From Arbacia lixula (taxonomy: Eukaryota; Echinodermata; Echinoidea; Arbacioida; Arbaciidae), in the NCBI GenBank assembly GCA_963669155.1, contig OZ022596.1, positions 6,298,939-6,362,938 of the forward strand: a DNA stretch of 64,000 nucleotides, given 5' to 3'. Below, piece after piece: positions 12,726-23,356 of the stretch. The first letter of the stretch is position 1. Each line of letters begins with the position of its first letter. Both the position numbers and the translations under genes were made by a program. The notes under the pieces were generated by a model. That model was not told where the DNA came from, did no database searches, and saw only the letters and a program-made list of their open reading frames with translations.

Positions 12726-13029
12726 CAGAGACAGAGAAAGCGGGGAATGAAAAATGAATGTGGACCAACAATTAAAAAGGGGAAAAGGAGCTAGGATGGA
12801 AAAGGGAAGTTGAGATGTTTATTCATGCGGATCATTTACAATCCAGAATAATGAAAAGGAGACACTATGGTATTGTATATGATGTGAACACGCAAATGTC
12901 TATCCGTCAATAAAAGTGTAACTTCTGGCATAGATACCGTACCGTATTGTTTCCCGGTTTACCCCTTTTCCCTGGAAAAATCCATAGTAGTTGTGTGTAT
13001 CCGTATTGCAAAAAATACCTCAACTGCAC

Positions 13030-13746
13030 CAGGGATGTGTTAGGAAGGAGAAACAACTCGAGCATTATGTTCAAACATCTGTATGGATACTAAAGCGTGC
13101 TAATGAATGTCAAAAGCATTCCACAATCACTACAATGCTTTGATGTCCCATGCACAGCACCGACATTGAGCTGCTGTAAACTTGGAAAGCAATATCTTTA
13201 ATTCCCTGTTTTTCTCGAAGCTGTGTTTCTTATCACATTTTTTTTTTTGCAATTTTCAAGAAAGTTAAGGGCAACACCACTAATGATCCTGTACTCGGCT
13301 CTCTTCGAAATAATTGTTGAGTGATGCACAAATGGAGAAATAAGATGATATTCTTACTTACACAATTAACAAATTTCTTCACTTTCCTGCGATTTCCGGA
13401 AATGTGGGATTCAATCATCATCAAAATTATGTCTTAAGCTGTTTATTTTCATTGTTTGTGTGCATCTGCGTGCAGCTGAGACATTTTACTAAAAAAAAAT
13501 GTTTAATTTTGTTCGCTGATATCTCTTTTCCGCTCAAAAGTATTGATGCAATCCAACAGAACTGAGCAAGCGAAATAAGACTCTACATTTCTTTTGTTCT
13601 CTCTGAGAAACCGTTGCTACGCAATGCTGTTCGTTGTTGTTAAAACACCTGGAAAACACATGCTGAGGCCACATAATCATTCGGCGGTGCCACGCATGGG
13701 TTCAAAGAAAGAAAGCTGCTTCATATCCTTCCATAACACATCCCAG
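13030..13746 (-). mobile_element. hAT-like non-autonomous DNA element (717 bp)
   Basis: Begins CAGGGATGTGTTAGGAAGG and ends CACATCCCAG, an inverted terminal repeat. It is flanked by ACTGCAC and GCTGCAC, which look like a decayed 7-8 bp target duplication. The whole body is the reverse-orientation homologue of 54,843-55,569, including ATCTTATTTCTCC and GATGCAATCCAACAGAA. CAGGG ends and a 7-8 bp duplication fit the hAT superfamily. A 60-90 codon frame is shared between copies but has no recognisable transposase motif. Confidence 0.75.
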
Positions 13747-13793
13747 GCTGCACTGAGGAGTTAAAACTGTCGTGCAGTACTGGTATTTATGTA

Positions 13794-14600
13794 TTATTAT
13801 TATTATTACTTATTACTTACATAGCGCTTTTCCCATAAGGCCAAAAGCGCTTACAATGAACTAAATATAATTACATAATCTGAAACTACGTACTACAAAA
13901 GAGATGGGTTTTTAATGCCTTTCTGAAAATTGATAGTGATGGAGACTGTCTAATTGTAAGTGGCAAATCATTCCAGTGTTTTGAAGCTTACACAGTAAAA
14001 GTTCTATCGCCGGCTAATGTACGAGTTTTTGGATATGTGAGACGAAGAGTGTCACTGGCCGACCTAAGTGTTCTTGCTGGTGTATACAGAGTCAAGCAAT
14101 TAGTTTAATACTCTGGTGCCTGTTCGTTCAGTATTTTGTCGACAAACAGCAGTAGTTTGAATGTAATTCTCTGTTTCAAGGGGAGCCAGTGGAGTGAATT
14201 AAGGAGTGCTTGAGAAGGATGATCTCGGGAAACCTGCAAAATTAAGCGTGCTGCCCAATTTTGTAGTCGTTGAACAAGAATTAACTGATTAGAGGGAATT
14301 GTAGAAAGAAGCCCGTTGCAATAATCAATGCGAGATAGAACTAGCGAACAAACAGCATTGTGACAGGCAGATTGATCTATGAACCTTCTGATTCTAGAAA
14401 TGTTCCGTAAATAGAAAGTAATTGTGATACAAATATGAGAGATATGGTACGACATTGACATGCGGGAATCAAATAAAACACCAAGGTTTCGTATTTTTTC
14501 TGAGGGTCTAATGAGTGTGCCACCAACATCGAGCTGAACATTTGGGAGACTTAAGTGACCACACACGGTTCTTCTTCATCACCACGAATCGAATACAGCG
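13794..14600 (-). pseudogene. L2/CR1-type retrotransposon 3' fragment
   Basis: A minus-strand frame carries the C-terminal third of a non-LTR reverse transcriptase: IRNLGVLFDSRMSMSYHI, then SRIDYCNGLLSTIP, VQRLQNWAARLI and LHWLPLKQRITFKLLL. After stops it continues with LRSASDTLRLTYPKTRT, GDRTF, ASKHWNDLP and FRKALKTHLF. It ends in a GCGCTATGTAAGTAA tail and a (TAA)n microsatellite near 13,794-13,806, the usual 3' end of L2-like elements. It is 5'-truncated, as dead non-LTR copies commonly are. In-frame stops interrupt the frame at 14,105 and near 13,995. Confidence 0.88.
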
Positions 14601-14745
14601 AAATGTTAGAAGATGAGAGAATATGTGTAATTGTAAGCTCAGATTATTCTTTTAAGTGGATTTTGTTGTAAACCGCTAAAGAGTAAATAAGCCTAGATTC
14701 TTTTATGTAATTGCTGTAAGGTGTGCTATCGTCCGCACACGTCCA

Positions 14746-14904
14746 GGATCCCGTAACATAAAGGTTTGTAATCAATCGCAAAATGGCAATGTCCAATCAA
14801 CATCATTGTTGCCTACGCTTTTTGTTCTAGCGATTGATCAGTGACTAATCCGAATTTGTCTTATAAATTTGAAGTTGATCTCGAACCTTTATGTTACGGA
14901 CCCC
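14746..14904. mobile_element. Short MITE with GGNYCCGTAACATAAAGG ends
   Basis: The left end GGATCCCGTAACATAAAGG and the right end, whose reverse complement is GGGTCCGTAACATAAAGG, form about 20-bp inverted repeats 159 bp apart. A second inner pair (CAATCGC near 14,773 and GCGATTG near 14,831) extends the fold. No target duplication was identified. Confidence 0.65.
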
Positions 14905-15289
14905 AGATCTCGTTTTGTTTTCCATTATTTTATGATCATTTGACACGTAGTCACTGCAGGCCAATAACTGTGTCTACGGGTTCCCTAATCCGTTACTTAT
15001 CAAGAAAACAACACGGATCTAATACGCCTCCAAACAAAATGAATGACGCTGTTTGCATAATTACACATAACTTACATTATTGACAGCCTTTAAAGTGCAG
15101 GTGGGTATGCATAGAAGTCAAATCATATATCAATAATCCACAGGCGAGAGTGCGTTCATAGTGGCGATGCGGTACACCGATGTTGTTAACAATGTTTTAG
15201 CATGCACGAGGGAGTTAAAAACCTGATGAAGACGATGGTTAATAATTATTTATTTCTCTCTTTATTTATTCCTTTATTTATTCCTCCCT
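14905..15289. other. No supported feature
   Basis: Unassigned sequence upstream of the CT-rich tract; nothing recognised. Confidence 0.5.
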
Positions 15290-15622
15290 CCACACTAACA
15301 CACTCTCTCTCTCCTTCTCTTTATCTCTCTTACTGTCCCTCCTCTCTACCCACACCCTCTCCCTCTCTTTCCGTTCCTTAATCTATCTCACCCCCTTTCC
15401 TTATAAGCACGCCCTTTCTGTCCCTCTCTCTCCCGCTCCATCTCTTTATATCTCTCTATCTCCCCTTTTCACCTCACCTCTCTCACTCTCTCTTTCTTTC
15501 TCCCCCCCCCCCTCTCTCTCCCTTTTCTCTATCAATCTATTTCTCCTTCTCCCTCTCTCTTCCCCCTCTCTCTCTTTCTCTCTCTATGAATCTGATTGTC
15601 CTCCTTCCCCTCTATATTTCTC

Positions 15623-15680
<58 letters not shown>

Positions 15681-15682
15681 AG
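15290..15682 (+). repeat. Long polypyrimidine (CT)n tract ending in CTCTAG
   Basis: About 390 bp of nearly pure pyrimidine on the + strand, with a perfect (CT)n core at about 15,630-15,672, ending in TTTCTCTAG immediately before the glycosyltransferase 5' exon. It could be the polypyrimidine tract of a 3' splice site or a GAGA-type promoter element; the sequence alone does not decide. Confidence 0.85.
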
Positions 15683-15717
15683 CTCTGAGGTTCGTCCGGC
15701 GACGCCACGCATTGAGG

Positions 15718-15783
15718 ATGGGCTCCACATCCCAGACGCTCCCACCAGTATTCGCGAAGAAGCCTGTGCCAAGAGGATGCAAG
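15718..15783 (+). CDS. Glycosyltransferase exon 1 (cytosolic N-terminus)
   Basis: The ATG at 15,718 has A at -3 and G at +4. It encodes 22 residues (MGSTSQTLPPVFAKKPVPRG, then CK) before AAG|GTAAAC. The frame stays open upstream to the CT tract, and TTTCTCTAG at 15,682 could be an acceptor, so a longer N-terminus is possible. A short Lys/Arg-containing tail before a membrane span is what a type II Golgi enzyme should have. Confidence 0.65.
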
Positions 15784-18700
15784 GTAAACAGATAAATTCA
15801 TCACAATAATCATTACAATAATTTACTGCTATCACTACCATGATCGACGCGACTACTACTATCGTGAATAGCTGTTTTTTGTTTCGGTTTTGTGGAGGTA
15901 GACGGCGTTTAGGTCCACTGACGTCATATTGAAACTTGGCGCATGCCCATAGCCTAGGACCCTCGTTGTGTTTGTCCCTGTATACCCTACTCACCTCTCA
16001 CTCGTTCTGCCTCTCTGTCTCCCCCTCGCGCTATGTCTCTTTGTCTCTCTCTTTCTCTCTCTCCCTCTCTCTCTCTTTGTCTCTATCCGTCTCTCTCTAT
16101 GTACATACATTATATAAAATATATATTTTTTTTAATGTTCCATTGCTGTTTAGCTCATCGCTGTCCTGATTTTTTCAACTGCGTTGCTTGGCGTGATGAT
16201 AAAAGACTTCATGAATCTGCCAGTGTGTAAGTATCTATAATTATGTGCTCTGCCATGGAGGTAATATTCTTCTTCTAATCCTTTACGTCTCCGATTCCTT
16301 CATCTTCCTTTCTTCCTTTTTGTCCAGCTCCTTCTCCTTCTTTTCCTTTCCATTTCCTGCTTCCCAATCTATTTTTGGTCCTTATTCTTCATTTTTTTTT
16401 TCATTTTTCTTCTTATTCTTATTGTTTTTGTTGTTTTCCTTTTCTTCTTCTATCCAACATAGGCCTACTTCTCTACCTTTGTGTCCTTCCTCTTCTACTT
16501 TTCCTTTTGCTTCTTCTTTTCCCTTATTTGGTGGCCTGTCATGAATGACAGATCACCTTTTAATTTCGATAGAACTTTCTTTTTTTATTATTATTATTTA
16601 TTTTCATTCCAGACCCCCCTCTTTTTTGTCACTTGTACTGGCAATGCATATGCCATGTTTTATCAAATGGTCATTATATGTAGGGATGTATGTGAATCTA
16701 TCAATTCTTGGATTTCAAGGTCATTTTATAATCGCATCGTCATACACGAGCAATTAGATGAAAATAATGACCATTGAGTACCACACCTGTTAATCCATAG
16801 TGCTTCTTGCAGAAAAGAAGTTGCGGGTTGGCATGTGTGATGCACAATGTGCATCACAGTTTTATTAATAATGCTTAATGTCAGATAAACAACATGAAGA
16901 ATAATTTATTCCCATACCAGTTGCTCTCATTGATAGCACAATAGAATATCTTATGCGTTTGGCTCTTTGATCCAGTCACGGCAGCCGCCCAACTGGAAAG
17001 AAAAATGTGGGATGCATTTTGAGGAATATAGAATTTGTATGCGCAGAAGATATTAGATCCACGCCATGTGCTAAATTGGATGTGCAGCAGTAGGGTGGTA
17101 CGTCTTATAGTGCATGACCGTCACTAGGGTGGGCGGGGGATGTTTTGTAGGAGGTGAGTTAGTTTCTTTTTTTACAAACATTTGAAATATAATGTTTTAA
17201 AAGCGAACAGCTTTTGTCAAAAATCTAACTGAAATTCAAATCCTTATTTTGGGAGTTGAACTAGATGTCCACATACTACATTGTGGTATATTGATTGGAA
17301 ATGTTTTTCTATTTATATGTGTGTGAGCAGTCTTCAAGGTTTATTCTGGAGGCTTCAAATAAGCGTACAGAAAATTCACACTCCTCAGTTAAGCTTTCAA
17401 AGAATTGTAAATAGAAGTATGATGAGTAATTCGGTTATCTTGTGGAAGTGTATATTTCAAGCTTTACATAAATTAAGGGAATGGGAAATAAAATTTCAAG
17501 ATCCATACCTCTCAATACAAAATTTGTTAGCCGAAACAACAAAAAATTATTGCGGCAACTTGTTCTCAAAAAGTGAAAAGCAGTCACACTAAACGCCTGT
17601 TGTATTTTTCATTGAACAGAACAAAAGGAAGCCCAACATTTAAAAAATGATTCAGGGCTGTTAAAAAAGTTAAAAAGTATTTTGTGTACACCAAAAAGGT
17701 GCCATTTTACTTGCCTACCATGATTAAACGAAGTTATACTTGGAGATGTGTCAGTGTTGCCAAAGCCGCGATTTAGGCGCAACATTCCCCTACTTTTGAT
17801 TTTCGCGCTGCGACTTGCAAAGCCTTAGTTACCGCTACTTCGCGACTCTTTCGAGACTTCTGACTTGATCATTTCTCCATTGCCAGTGATATATTTTCAA
17901 CTCGTATCATCATGCTGTATAGCCTGGAAATTATCATATTTACGTTTGGGCTACTTTTCTGCTACCTTTGCGACATTATACGGCTACTTAGCGATACTTG
18001 GGCTTAGAACCTTTGGAAACATTATGCCACCCGAGGTATCATAGCACCCAGTGCTGAGGTCACTCATATGCCACAGTATTTATAAATTCTGTGGCTTTAT
18101 GAAATCACTACAGACTACAGAGTTGCACCCTACACTGTGAACATGATTATATAGAAATCATGTGATTGAAATAACTTCATGGGAAGACAGAGAGTTAAAA
18201 GAAGATCCAGATAACAAATTTAAAAATTGCAAATCTAAATTATTTGGTCGTGTTATTTGTGGCTACACCTTTATCTAAGCAGAGCGACCATATACTATAC
18301 CGAAACGCAATGAGAGAGGAAAGATATAGAAATAGGTGACAGAAACAGAAAGAGAAATAGAAATAAAGAGGGGGAAAGAAGGAAAAAAGAGACAAAGAGA
18401 AAGGAAATAAAAGAAAGAAAGGTTAAGAAGAAAAAAAGAGAAAAGGAATTGACAAGGAGAAACTGAGAAAGAGAACTATTCAGAACAAAAAAGGAAAGAA
18501 GGGGGGGGGGGATCTACAAAAGAAAACATATTTCAGTGCGATCATGAATGATTCAATACATGTGTCTCATACATTGTACACTTTACTTATAGACAAGCTT
18601 GCTTTTGCCTCTATCTATGTCACCAGCAGCACTCCCTGACATTGAAGTTGGTAGTTTTTGTGCATTTTTTCCTTCAAACGCACCCCTCCTTGAAAAAAAG

Positions 18701-20437
18701 TGACGACACTGAATCATGTATCTCCGTTTTTTAATCAGATGTCGGGATCATGGCAAAATTTCAGCTTAAATATCGATTTCTAAATTATTCTTTCCCTTCC
18801 TGTACATTACGTGTTAAATGAATGGGAGGATTTTTAGATGAATTGGGTAACGCCCGACCCCGGTTCGATTCCTGGTGTGGGTAGGGTCAGCTCTTTCTCC
18901 CTTTTGCAATGTTTATTTTCCTACCTTCTTCTATTCTGTCCCTCACTTTGTCCATCTCTTTGAGATGTTCTTTTCCATCTTTTTTATGCTCTCCCCCCTT
19001 TATCTTAAATGACTTTAATTACATATTGTTAGTACATATACATGTAACCATTCCGGCAACTCTCAGAAATGTTAGTTTGTTGTTTATGTGCTCTATGACA
19101 TTTCTTGAGCGTTGTCTCTGAATTGTAATGAATAGATGGTGTCATCATGGACGGTATACCATGTATACGTTGTCAACATGGTCAACGTGCGTTTACCAGT
19201 CCATGCCTTTGCATGAGTTTACCAATACAGACCACCTTATACTTGTCTACAAGTATGTCTCGTTTTCTTATTCTTCCTGATCTAATCGTTTTCCTCTCCT
19301 TCCTCTTCCCCCATATCTTTCTCTCCTCTCCTTATAATCAGATATCACTCTCGTCGTATTTGTGATACGTGCCTGTATGTTAACGGCATAAAGATGGTTT
19401 AAAGGTAGACCACTGTAACAAAAATTACAAACCTGTAATCAAGACGGAGCCGTTCCGTCAAAACGTTCTGATTTATCATCAAAGATCACTACCTAAAGCG
19501 TTGTGTTGATTGTTTCTCGTTTAGCTGTGAGGTTATTATGTTTCGTGTTTCAGTTGACATCATCAAAGTTTGGAACGACCGGGCGGTCATCCACGTACCG
19601 TACAAGCCGAACGCCGCCCGATGGACGAAGGCGACCATCCGAGAGGACACGAAGAACGGTCCGGAGATCTTCGTGCGCGCTCGGCCCTGGACGATCCTCA
19701 CCTCCACAAACGCGGCGTACCTCGACTTCTGCGACAACTGGCTGGAGAGCTTGAAGCGCTGCGGGATCACGAATCACATCACGATCTTCACCGAAGATGA
19801 TATCTCGTATTACCACCTAAAAAACAGAACCGATATCGAGATATCTGTGCAGCGCCCTCCGGCGTCGAAACTTTCATCAAAGCTTCTGTTGTTCGGCACA
19901 GACGAGTACATCGAGATGGTCAACCGACGACCCGGGTACATACGCACGTACCTCGAGAAAGGAATCGATGTGTTGTTCTCTGATCTCGACACAGTGTGGA
20001 CAGAGAACCCGCTTCGGTACTGTCCGGAAGGGTTCGACATGCATGTAGTAGAAGACATGCACAAGGAGTATGTATTCATAGTTGCCCCTGATTGGCTAGA
20101 AATTAACATGGGTTTCGCTTATTTCAGTGCTACTAACGCGACCGTGCAGTTGGTAAGAAAGTGGGACGAGCTGCTAGCCAAGTCGCCAAAGACACCCGAC
20201 CAGGATCTCCTGAACGAGCTCTTGGACAAGAAATACGTGCGCAATAAGTTAAAAATCAACGTGCTAGACTATCGGAGATTCCCCAATGGGTGGCAGTACT
20301 TTAATGACGATTGGCGAGCGCAACATGCGGACACGCAGACTGTTGTCGTGCACAATGACTACATGCACGGACACGACCCGAAGGTTGATCGCTTCAAGCG
20401 CACAGGTTTGTGGTACCTTGACGTAGACCCCTCATGA
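15718..20437 (+). CDS. Golgi-type glycosyltransferase gene, three coding exons
   Basis: Predicted join of 15718-15783, 16154-16226 and 19554-20437 gives 1,023 nt, or 340 residues. Phases fit exactly: phase 0 at intron 1 and phase 1 at intron 2, where T+TT makes Phe47. Residues 1-22 are short and basic (AKKPVPRGCK before the membrane), 23-38 are hydrophobic (LIAVLIFSTALLGVMI), and the rest is lumenal. The catalytic part has the DLD metal/nucleotide-sugar motif (VLFSDLDTVW, 190-192), NMGFAYF with a downstream RKW (from 231), DQ..LN (262-267) and a C-terminal HNDYMHG..K (from 313). These fit the Pfam nucleotide-diphospho-sugar transferase family (PF03407, GT77-like), so transfer of a sugar such as xylose or galactose in the Golgi is likely. 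Donor and acceptor are unknown. NRT and NAT are potential N-glycosylation sites. Confidence 0.82.
16010..16110 (+). repeat. (CT)n tract inside intron 1
   Basis: CTCTCT-rich stretch with GTCTCTNT variants, 45-145 bp before the exon 2 acceptor. Confidence 0.85.
16154..16226 (+). CDS. Glycosyltransferase exon 2 (signal anchor)
   Basis: A 73-nt exon between TTGCTGTTTAG and a consensus donor GTAAGTAT. It encodes LIAVLIFSTALLGVMIKDF and MNLPV, a hydrophobic signal anchor followed by Lys/Asp. It leaves one base, matching the two-base start of the catalytic exon. The splice signals, phase and membrane span agree, although the exon is far too short to stand out as an open frame. Confidence 0.72.
16227..17590. 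other. Intron 2, 5' part: nothing recognised
   Basis: Pyrimidine-rich near 16,290-16,530 and AT-rich beyond. Open frames of about 100 codons at 16,245 and 17,281 show no known motifs. Confidence 0.55.
17600..17754. repeat. Degraded relative of the right end of the 44-50 kb element
   Basis: Shares TTTTCATTGAACA, TTTTGTGTACACCAAAAAG (versus TTTTGGGTACACTAAAAAG near 49,446) and ATTAAACGAAGTTA in the same order as about 49,350-49,510. This is a partial, diverged copy. Confidence 0.45.
17755..18021. mobile_element. Small MITE with GTTGCCAAAG-type ends
   Basis: GTTGCCAAAGCCGCGATTTA at the left and the reverse complement GTTTCCAAAGGTTCTAAGCC at the right form imperfect inverted ends about 265 bp apart. 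The interior holds repeated GCTACTT-N-GCGAC-type motifs in one orientation near the right end and related GCGAC motifs near the left. Non-autonomous and intronic. No clear target duplication. Confidence 0.5.
18300..18510. repeat. Purine-rich low-complexity tract
   Basis: GAAA/GAGA-rich stretch ending in a poly-G run near 18,500-18,510. Confidence 0.8.
18840..18895 (+). repeat. tRNA-like fragment (possible SINE)
   Basis: GGTTCGATTCC matches an RNA polymerase III B box, in a CCCGG-loop-CCTGG arm with one mismatch. No convincing A box, acceptor stem or anticodon arm is visible upstream. It is therefore at most a tRNA-derived SINE fragment, not a tRNA gene. Confidence 0.3.
19554..20437 (+). CDS. 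Glycosyltransferase exon 3 (catalytic domain, stop)
   Basis: Acceptor TTTCGTGTTTCAG ends at 19,553. The 884-nt exon runs to TGA and holds the whole catalytic domain. An ATG at 19,538 lies upstream of the acceptor and would skip the membrane anchor, so it is not preferred as the start. The 5' part is GC- and CpG-rich in contrast to the flanks, as expected for constrained coding sequence. Opposite-strand open frames here are shadows. No canonical AATAAA was seen close downstream. Confidence 0.9.
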
Positions 20438-21916
20438 ATATTCATACCAAACCCATAATGAATATCCATCATCACGGTCTAATCACGGTTTAATCCTATG
20501 TCGATATGTTAACTCATATTTCCTCTGTAGCTGACAAAGTGCTGTTAAATGGGAGTTGTGTGTAGTACGGATGCAATAATGTGTTGTATGACGCATCAGA
20601 GCTAAATACGTAGCTCGATGGAGGTTAGAAGCCATTAGTTGCGGAAGAAGATGAACATGGGTAGCTGTAGCGACCTAACGCTTCGTGTGCCAAACGACAG
20701 TACGCTCTATGGGATTTGTGTGTGTTACTTGTGACGAGATACACAATTTGCACGCAAATTTGTATTGTATTAGCCCATAATGGGCCGGATAAACAGCTGC
20801 TATGTGGAATGATATGTGTGTGCATTACCGTATTTTGTACCAGAATGCAACAAAGGCACAGGAAGCGTTAAGAAGCGAGTGGCAGACCAAGGGATGGGTG
20901 GGCAGATTAGAGTTGTTGACGGATGACAGGAACGGCTCAAACAGAATACAAACGATCTCTCAGCAAATTCCAAAAATTGTTCCTGTGTCATTTTGCATGA
21001 GATCTTCGAAATTAGAGCTTTTTTATTCTCCGAAACCGCCAAAAGCGGAAAGGCCGTCCCATAATACAACGCGCAGCGGCATAATGGTTTTATTTGTTGC
21101 AGTCATGTCCACTTCCAGTCTCATGCTCCAGTACATTAGACCGAAAGTGGACTGCACACAAAAATCCGAATGTGGCTGTGCGGTGCGTTATGTAATGACG
21201 TTCCCATGCATGCAATATGGAAAATTGTTTGAAGTCGGTGCTTGAGAATACAAACGTAAAGGCCTATGCAATATCGCCTTGATAATACAGTTCTTATCAT
21301 ACGTTCTCCTTGATTATTAGCCATTTTAGTCGCCGTTCATGCTAAACACGGCTACAAATTTATTTCATAAGTGGGAATCAACCTAAACTGCACATTGGGC
21401 ATTGTGCAAATATGTCTTTCACGGTGAGAATGAATTCGCTCGACGCCCTCAGCGGTATCATTCTATGAAGGTAACCTTTGTAATAAGTGGTCTTTAGACA
21501 CAGACTAAGATAAGACGGTGTCTCAGGGCATGAATCTCGTATATCAGCCTACTTGCCTTTCGTGCCCTTGTTTGGAGGGATGTAATCAAAATTCAGGAAA
21601 TAGGCTCGTCTTTTATACTCGCTGAACATGACAAACGGTAGACTAGGGTTTGTGCCTGCAAAGTGGTATGACCGGTTACGTCCAGGTGGCCTTTTTGTGG
21701 CATTCCATATCATTTTTTTTATCGGAAATGTTCATCAGTGTATAAGCTATACGGTTCTGTCAAGAGCCAGACATGGACCATTGGGCGTGCAGATAGTTAG
21801 TCAGTGTAAATACCCATATAACGTATCCATGGCTAATACATAGAATCCAAGACACTGCTCAGAGACTCTCGATTCTCTCGATGGTTGTAAACCAGTCTTG
21901 ATTTGTTCACACAGAG
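20438..21916. other. 3' flank of glycosyltransferase: nothing recognised
   Basis: Open frames up to 147 codons (20,802-21,245) show no recognisable domain and no supporting splice pattern. Part of this stretch is presumably 3' UTR. Confidence 0.5.
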
Positions 21917-22034
21917 GAAGTTTGCCGCCGTCGATCGCCTTTGCCGCTAACGTTTTCCCGCCGCGGCAAAGCATGAGAGTTGTATCATGTAATAATCATT
22001 GCCGCTATGGATCGCCTTCGCCGCTAACGTTTTG
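21917..22034 (+). repeat. Direct repeat, 81-bp spacing
   Basis: Two copies of TGCCGCNNTNGATCGCCTT followed by YGCCGCTAACGTTTT, at about 21,919 and 22,000. The units are GC- and CpG-rich in an AT-rich background. Function unknown. Confidence 0.6.
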
Positions 22035-22690
22035 AATGCCATCCAAATTCATTGTATGGCTTATAAGCTTTCTGTAGATTAATATTTTCATATTTAGGGA
22101 TTTTCTATGAATATCACCTTGAATGATGATATAATCTAGAATGGTCTCGGAAACTGGCGCTACTTTTGAGTGCATTATGCGTACAGTGTACATTCAGTGT
22201 TTTGTCTGTGTGGTGTGTGTGCATGAATGATGAATAAATGAAAATGTGCCATGTAACGGGTTCAATGATATGTCTCCAATGCGCATGCCTAAAATATGAA
22301 GCTGTGTACATTCCGTCTTGGAGAGATATTTCATTGAAAGTGCTTTGTAAACAAACAACAACAGATTTTACCCCAAAGTTTACCAATTCATTGGTTCATG
22401 TTTTGTATGAAGAAACAGAAAATATACCAATTCATTGGTGTTTACTTTACATACATGAGAGATAAGCCAACTCATCGGTTATCATGTTAACTGTGTTGAA
22501 TTGTATAAACATTGTTCATCTTGACTTTTGATATTTTGGATACATTCATATCGTTATTTTTCTTATGGACTTTCTTATGATGTGCCTATGCTGTGTGTGT
22601 GTTTGTATGTGCGTGTGTATGTGTGTGTGTATGCATGGGCGGAAATCGCTCGCCGAAGGTGGAGGGGACATGTTTTTCCTCAAGAAGTAG
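22035..22690. other. No supported feature
   Basis: AT-rich with a (TG)n-like stretch near 22,590-22,632. Nothing recognised. Confidence 0.55.
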
Positions 22691-22699
22691 CTGAGCGGG

Positions 22700-23124
22700 G
22701 GAAGGGGGGGGGGGGGGGGGGAGGGGGGGGGGGGGGGTGGATAGGAGTAGTGATGGGATTTTGGGGAGGTGTTTTTTTTTTCCTTCTTTTTTTTTATCCC
22801 GCCCAGTCTCTGAAAATGCTCTCAGTGGGGGGGGGGGGGGGGGGGGGGGGATTATGACGTTTGTCGAAAAAATGTTGATCCGCCCAGTCTCGTGGGGGTA
22901 CACGACCGAAAATAGCGGGGGGGGGGGGAAATTTTATACTGTGTCCACCCCTTCGAAATGGTGGGTGGGGGGGGGGGTTATTACGTTTTTCTACAAAATT
23001 TTAATCCGCCCAGTCTTGTGGGGGTACACGACCGAAAATAGTGGGGGGACATTTCATATTGTGCCCCCCCCCCCCTTCGAAATGGTGGGGGGGGGGGGGG
23101 GACGCGACCCCCCCCCCCCCCCCG
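22700..23124 (+). repeat. Poly-G-linked tandem repeat beside assembly gap
   Basis: Units of about 115-125 bp carry CCGCCCAGTCTYGTGGGGGT, ACACGACCGAAAATAG and TTCGAAATGGTGG, separated by runs of 10-30 G. A first variant reads ATCCCGCCCAGTCTCTGAAA. The same family appears reversed at 35.7-36.0 kb. The long G-runs can form G-quadruplexes and probably caused the adjacent gap. Confidence 0.8.
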
Positions 23125-23324
23125 NNNNNNNNNNNNNNNNNNNNNNNNNNNNNNNNNNNNNNNNNNNNNNNNNNNNNNNNNNNNNNNNNNNNNNNNNNNN
23201 NNNNNNNNNNNNNNNNNNNNNNNNNNNNNNNNNNNNNNNNNNNNNNNNNNNNNNNNNNNNNNNNNNNNNNNNNNNNNNNNNNNNNNNNNNNNNNNNNNNN
23301 NNNNNNNNNNNNNNNNNNNNNNNN
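23125..23324. other. Assembly gap (200 N)
   Basis: Exactly 200 N directly after a poly-C run, probably a placeholder length. Apparent open frames crossing it are meaningless. Confidence 0.98.
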
Positions 23325-23356
23325 GTCTGTACGTCGGCAGCGTGTATGCAAATGAG

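Noticed and set aside
12319-12771. 150-codon Ser/Leu-rich frame, and similar SLSLSL frames at 2.3, 15.6, 16.0 and 36.7 kb
   Set aside because: Translations of (CT)n/(GA)n microsatellites; no composition or motif beyond the repeat.
18840-18895. Possible tRNA gene
   Set aside because: Only a B-box-like arm is present; no A box, anticodon arm or acceptor stem.
19489-20109. Minus-strand and off-frame open frames over the catalytic exon
   Set aside because: Shadows of the GC-rich coding exon; no motifs of their own.
20802-21245. 147-codon frame downstream of the glycosyltransferase
   Set aside because: No recognisable domain, no codon-use contrast and no splice context; expected by chance at this length.
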